Assembly (NCBI GenBank): GCA_046306335.1
Contig: JBKDXM010000033.1
Location: 22,201 to 86,200 of the forward strand
Source of the DNA: UBA2386 sp046306335
GTDB lineage: Bacteria; Planctomycetota; UBA1135; UBA2386
Length of the DNA: 64,000 nt
Reading direction: 5' to 3'
Part shown: piece by piece, positions 16,488 to 26,067 of the stretch
Position numbering within the stretch: the first letter of the stretch is position 1
Layout of the letters: every line of letters begins with the position of its first letter
The notes under the pieces: generated by a model
The model's input: only the letters and a program-made list of their open reading frames with translations
What the model was told of the DNA's origin: nothing
The model's database searches: none
Made by a program: the position numbers and the translations under genes

Positions 16488-19400
16488 TCACGGCAACACG
16501 CCGCAGACCGCGGAAGACTCCCCGTCGGCCTCGTACTCACCCAGCCGGAACACGATCGTCCGGTAGTTGCGGATGTCGAGCACGGCGAGCGACTGGATGG
16601 CGCGCAGGGCCATCAGGTCGCGGCGCACCGCCGGCCCGAGCGCGGCCGCCCGGCGCAACGTCGCGTCGCAGGCTTCGTCCGGCGACGCCCCCGGCGGCAG
16701 CGCCCGCCACGCATCGACGACCGCGCGCGCGCCGCCGAGGTCGGCGTTGTAGGCGGCGCGCAGGGCGCGCAACTCGACTGCGGCGAGCCCGCGCGGATGG
16801 CGCTGGGCCCAGGCGTCGACCGGGTGGCGGACGCAGAGGCCGCGCAGCGCCAGCCAGACCCGCTGCGCCATGCCGTCGCCGACGCCCTGGCGGACGAGTT
16901 GCACCGTCGACTCGGCCAGCCACCGTTCGGCCCGGGCGAGCGTGCGGCAGCGGTCGACGTCGCACAGCCACGCCATCGTCGCCGCCTGCTCGCCCGCTGC
17001 GTCGCCGCACGCCAGCGGCCGCGCCGCCTGCCGCGCGTGCAGCGCCGTCACCTGCGCCCGCGCCGCCGCGGCCAGTTCGCGCAGCTGCGCGGCGTCGCGC
17101 TCCCGCACGTGCAGGAAGCGCAGGTCGCGCTCGCACGGCGGCTCGGCCGCGAACGCCGCGTCCGCCGACCAACCCGCCGGCGCGCCGGCGTACCCGGGGT
17201 CGAGCAGGAGGCGCATGCGGATCGCCTCCAGCAGCCCCGGCGCCTTCATGCGGTGGATCTTGCGCAGCGCCACCGCGATCGGCGCCTCGCCGGCCTCGCG
17301 CCGCTGCATCGCCAGCTCCGGATCGAGCACCTCGCGGACGACCTGCCGCACGCGGCCGACGAGCCAGCCGAGCGACCGCAGCGTGCGCCACGCCAGCAGC
17401 AGCGGCAGCAGCAGCACGCGGCCGCGCGACAGCCGCCGGCGGAAGAAGCGCAGCGGGTTGAAGCTGCGGTCGTGCTTGGGCAGCCGGTGCACGGGCCGCG
17501 TGCCGAAGACCTCGCGCACCATCTTGCGCCGGTCGGCGCGCAGCACGGCCAGCACCTCGTCGCCGAACACCGCCGCGAGGTGGCGGTCGCGCTCGGGGTC
17601 GCCGCCGACGAAGTCGAGCGCCGTGAACTCGGCCGCCGGGTAGGCGACGTCGGCGCGCGGCAGGCGCTCCTTCAGCGTGCGCCCGCCGCGCGGGTCGCGG
17701 CGGCGCGCCAGCCAGTCCGCCATCGCCGCCTTCGCCGCGGGCGAGGCCACGGCGAGCTCGGCGAGCGGGATGCAGTAGCGGTTGTAGCCGGCGATGCGCT
17801 TGGCGGCCTCGACGGCGAGGCTCTCGGTGATGAAGCGGAACCAGAGGAACGGCCCGCGCAGGATCGTGCCGTCGTCGAGCTTGAGGTCGCGCAGGCGCTT
17901 GCGGGCGCGCGCGTCGAGGCCGAGGAACGCCTGCCGCAGGTTCTCCAGCGACTGGCTGGCGAGCAGCTGCTCGGTCGTCTGCACGTCGCTGGCGTGCAGC
18001 GGCGCGCCGTCGAGGTAGTGCAGGTAGAGCAGGATCGCGCGGTTGGCCTCGTGGCGGACCCACTCGGGCACGCCGTCGCCGGCGACCGGCACGCCGGTGC
18101 GCGCGCAGGCGAGCTGCGCCGCCAACTGGCCGCGCGCCGCCGCCGCACCGTCGGGGCCGAACACGCGGCGGGCGAGGAAGTCGAGGTCCTCCGCTTCGTG
18201 CCGGTTCTTCTCGCGCTCCAGCTGCGAGAGGAAGTGCGCCTCGCTGGTCAGCCGGTAGGCCTCGGAGGCCTGCCCGGCGAGGCGCTTGAGCCAATGGCCG
18301 ACCAGCAGCAGCACGAGGCAGACGGCGCCGAGCAGGTACAGCGACCGGCTGAAGGTGGCGATGCCGAGCAGCGAGAACACGCCGCCGAACAGGATCAGGC
18401 GCACCGCCGGCCGCTGCGTCGCCTTGACCAGCGCCGAAGCGAAGCGGTCGAGGATCTGCGGCCCGGTGACGATGCCGTGCAGGTCGGCGAAGAACAGCAT
18501 CCGGTCGTGCCAGCCGTCGAGCTGCGCGGCGAGCCGCCGCGCCGCCGCGACGACGCGCTCCTCCGGCGTCGCCGGCAGTGGATGCACCGCGAGGCGCGCG
18601 ACGAGCGGCAGCCCGCGCACCGGCCACGCCGACAGCACGCGCACGACGCGGTCGAGCGCCTGCACGTCGGCGGACCGCAGCCAGCGACCGAGGTCCTGCG
18701 GCCGCAGCGCCCACAGCGCCGCGATGGCGTCGGCGATCGGCAGGTCGCGGCCGGCGGCGGCGTCGACGCGGCGCGGCCGCGGTCCGGCGACGACGGCCTG
18801 CGTCGCCGCGCGCACGGCGAGGCCGCGGACGGCGACGGCGGCGCGGCGCTCGTCGGCCGGCGCCAGCGCCAGCAGTTCGTGCTCGCGCCGCAGCAGCGCG
18901 AACAGCAGGTCGCGCTCGTCCTCCTGCGGTTCGGTGCGGCCGATGTCGGCGGCCGCGGGTACGAACACGAACTCGCGGTTGAGCAGCGGCGCGAAGCGCG
19001 CGACGAGGCCGTCGAGGCCGCGCACCAGGAACAGGAGCAAGCGCGCCGAACGCACGATCGGCCGCAGCGACTGCACGTAGCGCGCCGCCCAGGTGACGCG
19101 CAGCAGCCGCAGCACGCGCACCGCGACGAGCCCGTCGGCGGCGGCGATCGCCGACGGCGTCGGCAGCAGGAACAGCACCGCCGGGATCGCCGGCACGAGG
19201 TCGGTCAGCGCGTTGCGCGCGAACCACGACCAGCGCGCCGGGTGCAGCACGAGCTCGAAGGCGAAGTCGGCGATGAAGAACAGGCACGCCAGCGCGTCGA
19301 CCCAGTGCAGCGCCGCGAGCCAGCCGTCGGGCAGCTCGACCGTCGCCTCGACGACGAGCGTCGTCAGCACGACGAGCAGCAGCGCGAAGTTCGCCGTCTC

Positions 19401-20033
19401 CAGCGCGGCGACGCCGCGGCGGCCGAGCCGCTGGTCGAGGCGGCGCGCGAGTTCGCGGTCGTCGGCGGCGCGGCGCAAGCGGCGGCCGAGTCGCCGGCAG
19501 GCGAGCGAGCCGGTGCGCGCCGCCAGCTTCTGCAGCGCCGTCGCGGTGCACGCGAGCAGCAGCGGTTGGTGCGCCAGCGGCACGTCGTCGATCGCGGTCG
19601 CCAGCAGCGCGAAGCGTTCGTTGGCCTCCTGGTCGACGGCCGCGTCGACCGGCAGGCGGCCGACCGCGTCGTCGAGCGCCGTCGCGCACGCCGCGGCGAG
19701 CGCGGCCTCGTCGGCGGCGAGCGCCGCGGCGCGCACCTCGGCGAGGTCGCAGACGACGGCGGCGTCGACCGGCCCCTGCTGCAGCCAGCGCAGGCGCGCC
19801 GCGAGCCACTCGCGCCGGCCGGCGGCGAAGTCGTCGGCGGGCAGGCCGAGCGCGTCCCATTGGCGCGCGAGCCAGCGCACCTCGACGGCGAGCAGTTCGG
19901 CGGCGAGCGGTCCAGCGCCCGCGCGCGCGGCGCGCAGCGCGGCGAGGTCCGCGGCGTGCCCGGCGGGCGACGCCGCCGCGCCGTACAGCGCGGCGCGCAA
20001 CTGCTCCAGGCTCGGCAGCGAAGGCGTGGTCAT
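16488..20033 (-). CDS. Giant membrane protein with a voltage-sensor-like four-helix domain
   Basis: A 1181-residue protein, the largest in the window. Residues 1-205 are Ala/Leu/Arg-rich helices. Residues 212-320 look like an ion-channel voltage sensor: S1 about 212-232, S2 ACLFFIADFAFEL (about 249-261), S3 NALTDLVPAIPAVLF (about 274-288), and an S4-like VRVLRLLRV (about 305-313) plus an amphipathic linker. No pore loop or selectivity filter follows. A second hydrophobic hairpin lies at about 543-582. The remaining 600 residues are soluble-looking, rich in Arg and Trp, with no recognised family; a short basic stretch about RFFRRRLSRGRVLLLPLLLAW may be a further membrane segment. No functional neighbour; the adjacent sigma/anti-sigma pair lies upstream on the same strand. 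Function unknown. Confidence 0.7.
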   Translation of the reverse strand: MTTPSLPSLEQLRAALYGAAASPAGHAADLAALRAARAGAGPLAAELLAVEVRWLARQWDALGLPADDFAAGRREWLAARLRWLQQGPVDAAVVCDLAEVRAAALAADEAALAAACATALDDAVGRLPVDAAVDQEANERFALLATAIDDVPLAHQPLLLACTATALQKLAARTGSLACRRLGRRLRRAADDRELARRLDQRLGRRGVAALETANFALLLVVLTTLVVEATVELPDGWLAALHWVDALACLFFIADFAFELVLHPARWSWFARNALTDLVPAIPAVLFLLPTPSAIAAADGLVAVRVLRLLRVTWAARYVQSLRPIVRSARLLLFLVRGLDGLVARFAPLLNREFVFVPAAADIGRTEPQEDERDLLFALLRREHELLALAPADERRAAVAVRGLAVRAATQAVVAGPRPRRVDAAAGRDLPIADAIAALWALRPQDLGRWLRSADVQALDRVVRVLSAWPVRGLPLVARLAVHPLPATPEERVVAAARRLAAQLDGWHDRMLFFADLHGIVTGPQILDRFASALVKATQRPAVRLILFGGVFSLLGIATFSRSLYLLGAVCLVLLLVGHWLKRLAGQASEAYRLTSEAHFLSQLEREKNRHEAEDLDFLARRVFGPDGAAAARGQLAAQLACARTGVPVAGDGVPEWVRHEANRAILLYLHYLDGAPLHASDVQTTEQLLASQSLENLRQAFLGLDARARKRLRDLKLDDGTILRGPFLWFRFITESLAVEAAKRIAGYNRYCIPLAELAVASPAAKAAMADWLARRRDPRGGRTLKERLPRADVAYPAAEFTALDFVGGDPERDRHLAAVFGDEVLAVLRADRRKMVREVFGTRPVHRLPKHDRSFNPLRFFRRRLSRGRVLLLPLLLAWRTLRSLGWLVGRVRQVVREVLDPELAMQRREAGEAPIAVALRKIHRMKAPGLLEAIRMRLLLDPGYAGAPAGWSADAAFAAEPPCERDLRFLHVRERDAAQLRELAAAARAQVTALHARQAARPLACGDAAGEQAATMAWLCDVDRCRTLARAERWLAESTVQLVRQGVGDGMAQRVWLALRGLCVRHPVDAWAQRHPRGLAAVELRALRAAYNADLGGARAVVDAWRALPPGASPDEACDATLRRAAALGPAVRRDLMALRAIQSLAVLDIRNYRTIVFRLGEYEADGESSAVCGVLP

Positions 20034-20186
20034 CGGCCGCGGTGCGGGCGCGCGATCCTAGGAGTCGGCGTGACGCGGGGCCACGCCGCCGGGCGCGCGC
20101 TGCAGCTCACGGCGGTAGCACGCCATCGCCACTGCCCGGTCGTCGGGCACCGAAGGAACGGCCAGCGCCGCCGCCGGCCGTTCGGC

Positions 20187-21176
20187 TCACCAGGGCCGGC
20201 CGAAGGCGGCGAGCCCGGCGGGTTGTTCGCCGAGGTGCTGCAGCGTGAAGCGGCGGCTGAAGCCCTCGCCGACCGCGTCGATCTCGATGCGGGTCACCAT
20301 GCCGGTCGCTTCGTCGCACAGCAGCCACGCCGAGCGCAGCCGCGCGCGCACGTCGTCGCGCTTGCTCTCGGCCTCGATGCGCAGCTGCGGCCGGCCGTCG
20401 GCGCCGGCCTCGCGGGCGACGACGCGCAGTTCGCAGTCCTCCGGCAGCCGCCGCACGAGCGCGTGCACGTCGAGGTAGCCGAGGTCGATGACGTCGCCGA
20501 AGCGCTGCTGCAGGCGGTCCTTGTCGGCGAACGGCGTCGCCAGCCGGAAGCCGCCGTTGCCACCGAGCGCCCAGACTTCGCCGCCGTCGCAGCCGAGCGT
20601 GAACTCGCCGAACTGCACGCCGCCGAACTCGAGCCGGCCATCGAGGCGGAAGCGGCCGCCCGGGCTGGTGACGAGCCCGAACTCGTGGCGGGCGCGCTCG
20701 CGGCCGGCCGCGCCGCTGCGCACGACCTCGACGTGGAAGCGCTGCGCGACGTCGCGCGCCAGCGCCTGCACCGCCCGCTCGACCGCCGCCGCGGCCGTCG
20801 GCAGCGACGCCGGCAACAGCGCCCAGAAGCCGACCGTCGCCAGCAGCAGCGCGGCGGCCGCGACCGCGAACCAGCGCCGCACGCCGCCGGCGTGCGACCG
20901 GGCGTCGATGCGCGCGAGCACCGCGGCGATGCGGCCCTCGCGCGCCGCCGCGTCCTGCGAGTGCAGCGCGCGCAGCAGGCCGTGCATCGTGCGCTGGTCG
21001 GCGAGCCACTCCTTGGCTTCGGCCGGCGCATCGCCGGGGAGCGGGTCGTCGGCCAGCGTGTCGTCGTAGGCGCGCCAGGCGTCGGGCACGAGCTCGCGCC
21101 CACGCTCGCCGCGCGGGAGGGAATCGCCATCGCGCGGCAGCGCGCCGTCGTCGTCGCGTTCGTCGTGCTGGCTCAT
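20187..21176 (-). CDS. Putative anti-sigma factor with LolA-like periplasmic domain
   Basis: A 329-residue single-pass protein. An acidic cytoplasmic part (1-100) has a zinc-less anti-sigma-like helical segment (KEWLADQRTMHGLLRALH). One transmembrane helix follows (about 103-120, WFAVAAAALLLATVGFWALL), then a C-terminal beta-rich domain (about 135-329) with alternating strands such as FGEFTLGCDGGEVWAL and TGMVTRIEIDAV, reminiscent of LolA/LppX lipoprotein-carrier folds. Its ATG overlaps the stop of the ECF sigma gene (ATGA), the usual arrangement of a sigma/anti-sigma pair. The partner role is inferred from this coupling; there is no HxxxCxxC zinc motif. Confidence 0.65.
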   Translation of the reverse strand: MSQHDERDDDGALPRDGDSLPRGERGRELVPDAWRAYDDTLADDPLPGDAPAEAKEWLADQRTMHGLLRALHSQDAAAREGRIAAVLARIDARSHAGGVRRWFAVAAAALLLATVGFWALLPASLPTAAAAVERAVQALARDVAQRFHVEVVRSGAAGRERARHEFGLVTSPGGRFRLDGRLEFGGVQFGEFTLGCDGGEVWALGGNGGFRLATPFADKDRLQQRFGDVIDLGYLDVHALVRRLPEDCELRVVAREAGADGRPQLRIEAESKRDDVRARLRSAWLLCDEATGMVTRIEIDAVGEGFSRRFTLQHLGEQPAGLAAFGRPW

Positions 21177-21706
21177 GCCACGTCCTCGGTCGGGATCTTG
21201 CCTTGCAGGCACCGGTGCAACTGCGCGCGGCCGCGCTGCAGGTGCTTCTTGACCGCCTCGAAGCCGATGCCGAGCCGTTCGGCGATCTGCTTGCAGTGCA
21301 GTCCGTGTTCGTAGTGCAGCACGATCGACTCGCGCTGCGGGCCGGTCAACCGCGCCATGCAGTCGCGCAGCGCGTCCAGGCTCTCGTCGAAGGTGTCGGC
21401 CGGGATGCGGGCGAAGGCGCGAAAGCCGTCGTCGATGCGGCCGAGGACCTCCTCGTCGCAGTAGTGCACGCGGCTGCGGCCGAGCTTGCGGCGGTGGTTG
21501 AGCAGCAGCTTGGCGGCGATGCCGCGCACCCACGGCCCGAACGGCAGCTTGCGGTCGTAGCGGTCGAGGATGCGCCACGCGACCAGGAAGGTCTCCTGCA
21601 GCACGTCCTCGGCGGCGACGGCGTCCCGCAGCGACGAGAGCAGGAACGCGCGCACCGAGTCGATGTGCTCGCGCATCAGGATCTCGAACAGGTCGCGGGG
21701 TTGCAC
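21173..21706 (-). CDS. ECF-type RNA polymerase sigma factor
   Basis: A 177-residue sigma factor. Region 2 starts DLFEILMREHIDSVRAFL and includes DAVAAEDVLQETFLVAWR. Region 4 is LTGPQRESIVLHYEHGLHCKQIAERLGIGFEAVKKHLQRGRAQL with a clear helix-turn-helix. The start is taken as GTG 21706 because QPRDLFE is the conserved N-terminus; longer in-frame extensions are Pro/Ala-rich. GACAAT lies 10 bases upstream of this GTG as a possible -10. It overlaps and probably pairs with the downstream anti-sigma protein. Its regulon cannot be told, but it is likely to respond to a cell-envelope signal sensed by the partner's periplasmic domain. Confidence 0.9.
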   Translation of the reverse strand: MQPRDLFEILMREHIDSVRAFLLSSLRDAVAAEDVLQETFLVAWRILDRYDRKLPFGPWVRGIAAKLLLNHRRKLGRSRVHYCDEEVLGRIDDGFRAFARIPADTFDESLDALRDCMARLTGPQRESIVLHYEHGLHCKQIAERLGIGFEAVKKHLQRGRAQLHRCLQGKIPTEDVA

Positions 21707-21908
21707 GGCAGGGCGGATTGTCCGGCCGGGTGGGTGCCGGGGACAGCCTGGTCTGGCCCCCCATGCCACGGCCCACGACCACGCCGCCGCCCGCCGCCCT
21801 ACCGCGCCCCAGTCCCCGACGGCACCGGGGGATGGCCCCGCCGGCGCGGGCAGGCTCGTCGCCGCGCCGGCCCGCGACACCGCCGGCCGCGGGCGGCATG
21901 CTGCCCGC

Positions 21909-22580
21909 GTGGGTCACGACCGGTTCGAACCGCCGCCGGGTCCGCGCTTCGTGGCGCCGGTCGACCGGCTCGACGCAGCGGTCGCCGGTTTGCGCGGCGG
22001 ACCTGCCGCGGACGCCGACGCGCTCGCGTCCCTGCGGACGCGGCTGGTGGACGGCTGGTCGGAGCCGCACCGCCGCTACCACTCGCTGCAGCACCTCGTC
22101 GAGTGCACGGAACTGCTCGACGAGCCGCAGGTCCGCCGCGCCGTCGGGCGCGTGCACGAGGTCGAACTCGCGATCTGGCTGCACGACCTCGTCTACGACC
22201 CGCAGCGGCACGACAACGAAGCACGCAGCGCCGACGCGGCGCGGCAGCTGCTCGCCGCGATCGGCGGGATCCCGGCGGACGCCATCGCGCGCATCGCCGC
22301 GCTCGTCATGGCGACGAAGCAGCACGTCGCCGCGACGCCGGACGAGGCGGTGTTGCTCGACATCGACCTCGCCATCCTCGCGGCGCCGCCGGCGCGCTTC
22401 GCCGAGTACGACGCCCAGATCCGGCGCGAGTACGCCTTCGTCGACGACGCGCGGTACCTCGCGGCCCGTCGCGCCGTGCTCACGGGCTTCCTCGCGCGAC
22501 CACGGCTCTACCACTCCGACGTGCTGCACGAGCGCTGCGAAGCGCGGGCGCGCGCGAATCTGGCGGCGGCGACGCGCTGA
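21909..22580 (+). CDS. HD-superfamily metal-dependent phosphohydrolase-like protein
   Basis: A 223-residue protein of the predicted HD phosphohydrolase family: RRYHSLQHLVECTELLD gives the first metal histidines, HEVELAIWLHDLVYDPQRHDNE the HD dyad, and LIMDIDLAIL-like text (LLDIDLAILAAPP) the last aspartate. Members are small cytosolic phosphohydrolases of unknown substrate. The start is GTG 21909 (VGHDRFEPPPGPRFVAP), chosen since upstream in-frame sequence is Arg/Pro-rich. The gene is divergent from the ECF sigma gene, 200 bases away, and 133 bases ahead of the GH99-like gene. Confidence 0.78.
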   Translation: MGHDRFEPPPGPRFVAPVDRLDAAVAGLRGGPAADADALASLRTRLVDGWSEPHRRYHSLQHLVECTELLDEPQVRRAVGRVHEVELAIWLHDLVYDPQRHDNEARSADAARQLLAAIGGIPADAIARIAALVMATKQHVAATPDEAVLLDIDLAILAAPPARFAEYDAQIRREYAFVDDARYLAARRAVLTGFLARPRLYHSDVLHERCEARARANLAAATR

Positions 22581-22713
22581 GGCGGCGCGGGACGGCGGGC
22601 GCGTTGCCCTGCGCGCGCAGCATCGCGCATGCTGGCGACGCCAGCCGGCGGCGCGAGGTCGCGACCGCGCCGCGTGCACCCGCCCGCCGCGTCCGCTATC
22701 CCTGACCCCGCAC

Positions 22714-23790
22714 ATGCGCACGGCGGCCTACGTCTACTCCGGGTGGCACCCGATCCCCGAGCGCGACGCCTCGTTCCACCCCGGCTTCACCGAGTGGGAG
22801 CTGGTCGCCGGTTGCCGACCGCGCTTCCCGGGCCACCACCAGCCCAAGGTCCCGCTGCTCGGGCCGTACGACGACCGCGATCCGATCGCGCTCGGCCGTC
22901 GCCTGCAGCTCGCGCTCGCGCACGGCATCGACGCCTTCGTGTTCGGCGTGTTCTGGTGCCGCGGCAAGCGCGTGTTCGAGCAGGGGCTCGACGAGGGCTT
23001 CCTGCGCTCGGCGGTCGGCGGCACGGCGCCGTTCGCGTGCATGTGGGCCAACCGCATGCCGCGGCGCGTGCTGCCGGTGGCGCGCGCCGACCTGCCGGTG
23101 CTCGACCCGAGCCGCTTCGTGCCGAGCGACGTCGACGACTTCGTGCGCTTCGTCGCGATGCTGGCGACCAACTACTTCGCGCGGCCCAACTACCTGACCG
23201 TCGGCGGTCGCAGCTACCTGTCGATCTTCGACGCGACGTTCTTCGTCAAGGAACTCGGCCCGGACGGCGCGCGCGCGGCGGTGACGGCGGCGCGGCGCTG
23301 GCTCGCCGACCACGGCCATCGCGACCTGCACCTCGCGGCGATCGAACCGAACGCCGACGCGCTGCCGCTCGTGCGCGCCATCGGCTTCGACAGCGTGACG
23401 CACTACGTCTTCCTGCCGGACTGGAAGGGCCCGTTCGAGCAGGACTACGCCACGATGGCGGCGCTGCGCGCGCAGCAGTGGGCGTCGTTCGCCGAACGCG
23501 CCGACCTGCCGTACATGCCCGCGGTCGCGACCGGCTGGGACGCGAGCGCGCGCGGCGCCGACTTCGGCGACGCGCGGCCCGACAAGTACCCGTGGTGGCC
23601 GGTGGTCACCGGCGAGCATCCCGAGCGCTTCGCGCAGGCGCTGGCGCGCGCCCGCGCCTTCCGTTCGCCGGTCGGGGGCGTCGACGACCCGCTCGTGCTG
23701 GTGGCGTCGCTCAACGAGTGGAGCGAAGGCCACTACCTCGAACCCGACGAGCGCTTCGGCATGGGCTGGCTGCAGGCCTGCCGGCGCTGA
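22714..23790 (+). CDS. Glycosyl hydrolase family 99-like (WbsX-type) protein
   Basis: A 358-residue protein of the WbsX/GH99-like group often found in polysaccharide loci. Typical features are AAYVYSGWHPIPERD at the start, FTEWELV, GIDAFVFGVFWCRGKRVFE (TIM-barrel strand), NYLTVGGRSYLSIFD, and the family C-terminal block SLNEWSEGHYLEPDERFG. These proteins are thought to act on alpha-mannosyl-type glycans or to modify O-antigen. No signal peptide is seen, so it probably acts in the cytoplasm. TATCCC 11 bases before the ATG may be its promoter. The next gene is convergent. Confidence 0.8.
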   Translation: MRTAAYVYSGWHPIPERDASFHPGFTEWELVAGCRPRFPGHHQPKVPLLGPYDDRDPIALGRRLQLALAHGIDAFVFGVFWCRGKRVFEQGLDEGFLRSAVGGTAPFACMWANRMPRRVLPVARADLPVLDPSRFVPSDVDDFVRFVAMLATNYFARPNYLTVGGRSYLSIFDATFFVKELGPDGARAAVTAARRWLADHGHRDLHLAAIEPNADALPLVRAIGFDSVTHYVFLPDWKGPFEQDYATMAALRAQQWASFAERADLPYMPAVATGWDASARGADFGDARPDKYPWWPVVTGEHPERFAQALARARAFRSPVGGVDDPLVLVASLNEWSEGHYLEPDERFGMGWLQACRR

Positions 23791-23815
23791 CGGCAAGCGC
23801 TGCGCCGCCCCGCGT

Positions 23816-24217
23816 TCAACGGCCGCCGACGTACGCGACCGCCTCGATCTCGAGCCGCAGGCCGTCGTACAGCCGGCCCACCGGCACCGCCGCGCGCGCG
23901 GGCCGGTGCTCGCCGAAGAACTGCGCATACGCCGCGTCGAAGTCGTCCCAGTCGTCCTCCGACGCCAGCCACGCCGTGACCTTGACGACGTCGGTCAACT
24001 GCGCGCCGGCGGCGGCGAGCGCGCTCGCGAGGTTGCGCAGCGCGATCGTCGTCTGCTCGCGCATCGGCAACGCCGCATCGGCGGCGCCGCCCGGCGGCAC
24101 CGGCAACTGGCCGGAGACGAACACGAAGCCGCCGGCGGCGACGGCGTGCGAGTAGTGGCCGCCCGGCGCGATCCCGGCGGCGTTGGAACGGAACTGGCGC
24201 GGTCGCAGGTCGCTCAT
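23816..24217 (-). CDS. ridA: RidA family enamine/imine deaminase
   Basis: A 133-residue single-domain RidA (YjgF/YER057c/UK114) protein with GHYSHAVAAGGFVFVSGQLP near the start and RAAVPVGRL carrying the active-site arginine, followed by LRLEIEAVAYV at the end. RidA hydrolyses reactive 2-aminoacrylate and related enamines made by PLP enzymes. The ATG at 24217 is nine bases from a TAGGCT hexamer. It could be helpful to the threonine/glycine pathway in this window, but it is 6 kb away and not in the same unit. Confidence 0.9.
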   Translation of the reverse strand: MSDLRPRQFRSNAAGIAPGGHYSHAVAAGGFVFVSGQLPVPPGGAADAALPMREQTTIALRNLASALAAAGAQLTDVVKVTAWLASEDDWDDFDAAYAQFFGEHRPARAAVPVGRLYDGLRLEIEAVAYVGGR

Positions 24218-24226
24218 GCGCGGCGC

Positions 24227-24232
24227 AGCCTA
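24227..24232 (-). promoter_or_regulatory. Probable -10 element (TAGGCT) for ridA
   Basis: TAGGCT on the minus strand, 9 bases before the RidA ATG. Confidence 0.5.
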
Positions 24233-24270
24233 TCCGCCGCCGCCCGACCCGCCCGACCCTCCTGCCCCGC

Positions 24271-26007
24271 TCACGGCCGGACGGTGTTGCGGCCCGCGCG
24301 CTTGGCGTCGTAGAGCGCGCGGTCGGCGCGCGCGAGCGCGGCGTCGATGCCGGCGTCCTCGGGCGCCAGCACGGCGACGCCGATGCTGATCGTGAAGGCG
24401 ACCGGCTTGCCGTCGACGACCGCCGGCCTGGCGACGACCTCACCCCGCAAGCGCTCGGCGAACAGCCGCGCCTCGGCGAGCGACGTGTCGGGCAACAGCA
24501 CGAGGAACTCCTCGCCGCCGCTGCGGCCGATGGCGTCGGCGCGGCGGATCGCGCCTGAGGCGACGTCGGCGAAGTGCCGCAGCACGGCGTCGCCGGCGGC
24601 GTGGCCGAGCTCGTCGTTGACGCGCTTGAACTCGTCGAGGTCGATCGCCAGCACGCTGCTGTGGATCTCCGGCCGGCGCTTCACGCGCGCGTGCTCGGAC
24701 TCGATGCGCTGCAGGATGCTGCGGCGGTTCGGCAGGCTGGTCAGCGCGTCGGTCAACGCGAGATGCTGCAGCTCGGTCGCCAGCGCCCGGCGTTCGGTGA
24801 TGTCCTCGAAGCTGGCGTAGACGAACTCGATGCGGCCGTCCTTGCTGATCGGGATGGCGTTGACCAGGATCCAGGCGCGTTCGCGGCCGGGCACCGACAC
24901 GCCCATGACGACGTTGCGCACCGGCTGTCCGGTGCGCAGCGCGACCATCGCCGGGTGCTCGTCGCCGGGGAAGTCGCTGCCGTCCTCGCGCAACGTGCGC
25001 CACCGCGGGTCGATCGACAACCGGCCCTGCATCTGGCTCAGCGACAGGCCGAGGATGCGCTGCGCCGCCGGGTTGGCGTCAGTGATGCGGCCCTGCGCGT
25101 CCTGGTAGACGACGCCGGTAGGCGATGTCTCGTACAGCGTGCGGAACTTCGACACGCTGTCGAGGAACCACGCCTCGTACTCCTTGCGCTGCGTGACGTC
25201 GGTGAAGACGCCGGCCCAGGCGACGCTGCCGTCGCGATCGGCCGCCATGCGCGCGGCGACGCGCACCTGCCGTCGCGCGCCGGCGGCGGTCGCGACGGCG
25301 AACTCGTGCTGCCAGTCGGAGCCGTCGGCGACGGCGCGTTCGAGCGACGCGGTGAACGCGGCGCGGTCGGCTTCGACGAGGCGCTCAGCCAGCAGCGACG
25401 GCTGCGCGCACACGTCGCCGGCCTCGACGCCGAACAGCTCGCGCACGCCCTGGCTGACGAGTTCGAAGCGCGGCTTGCGCCGCGGGCCGCGCACGATGCG
25501 GAACGCCGCGCCGGGCAGGGTGTCGATGAACTGCTGCAGCAGGTCGCCGCGACGGCGCAGCGCGTCGCGCTCCTGCCGGTCGGCGGTGACGTCGTCGAGC
25601 ACGACGACGGCCACGGCCGCGCCCGGGCCGGCGCAGCGCGCGACCGAGGCCTGGAACCAGCGCGGGCCGTCGCGACCGCGCAAGGGCAACTCGACGCGCG
25701 TGCCGTCGCTGCGGCCGGCGAGCACGTCGCGCAGTTGCGCGACGAAGCCGCCGACGACCGCCTCGTCGCCGCCGGCGCGGCGCTGCGCCCAGGCGGCGAG
25801 GTAGTCGTCGCCGGCGCGGCCGCAGCATGGCGCGCCGTCGTCGCGCACGTCGCAGCCGCGCCACGCGCGGTTCGTCGCGAGGATGACGCCATCGGCATCG
25901 AGCACGGCGACCGACCCCGGCAGCGCATCGAGCGCCGCCGCGGCCACGTCTCCGGCTGGCTGCCCGCCGGACCGGCTGCCGTCCTTCGCTGCCGACATTG
26001 CGAGCAT
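24271..26007 (-). CDS. Multi-PAS diguanylate cyclase
   Basis: A 578-residue signalling protein. Three PAS-like domains occur in order (about 25-145, 150-285 and 290-410); the second and third end in DVTQRKEYE and DITERRALATELQ, the usual PAC signatures. The C-terminal GGDEF domain (about 415-578) has the active site GRSGGEEFLVLLP, and an intact product-inhibition RxxD site five residues before it (RRAD). It should make cyclic di-GMP from two GTP and be feedback-inhibited. No transmembrane segment is seen, so it is a cytosolic sensor; two Cys in the first PAS (DVRDDGAPCCGR) might be redox-relevant. It follows dinB on the same strand after a 60-base gap. Confidence 0.92.
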   Translation of the reverse strand: MLAMSAAKDGSRSGGQPAGDVAAAALDALPGSVAVLDADGVILATNRAWRGCDVRDDGAPCCGRAGDDYLAAWAQRRAGGDEAVVGGFVAQLRDVLAGRSDGTRVELPLRGRDGPRWFQASVARCAGPGAAVAVVVLDDVTADRQERDALRRRGDLLQQFIDTLPGAAFRIVRGPRRKPRFELVSQGVRELFGVEAGDVCAQPSLLAERLVEADRAAFTASLERAVADGSDWQHEFAVATAAGARRQVRVAARMAADRDGSVAWAGVFTDVTQRKEYEAWFLDSVSKFRTLYETSPTGVVYQDAQGRITDANPAAQRILGLSLSQMQGRLSIDPRWRTLREDGSDFPGDEHPAMVALRTGQPVRNVVMGVSVPGRERAWILVNAIPISKDGRIEFVYASFEDITERRALATELQHLALTDALTSLPNRRSILQRIESEHARVKRRPEIHSSVLAIDLDEFKRVNDELGHAAGDAVLRHFADVASGAIRRADAIGRSGGEEFLVLLPDTSLAEARLFAERLRGEVVARPAVVDGKPVAFTISIGVAVLAPEDAGIDAALARADRALYDAKRAGRNTVRP

Positions 26008-26067
26008 GCTGACGTTCGCCGACGGCAGGGCAACAGCAAAACCGGCTCGACGTGCGGCGCGACGCCC

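Noticed and set aside
14865..21314. A 2149-codon open frame on the plus strand
   Set aside because: It runs antisense to several well-supported genes, is Arg/Ala/His-rich without any domain, and is the expected artefact of very high GC codon use.
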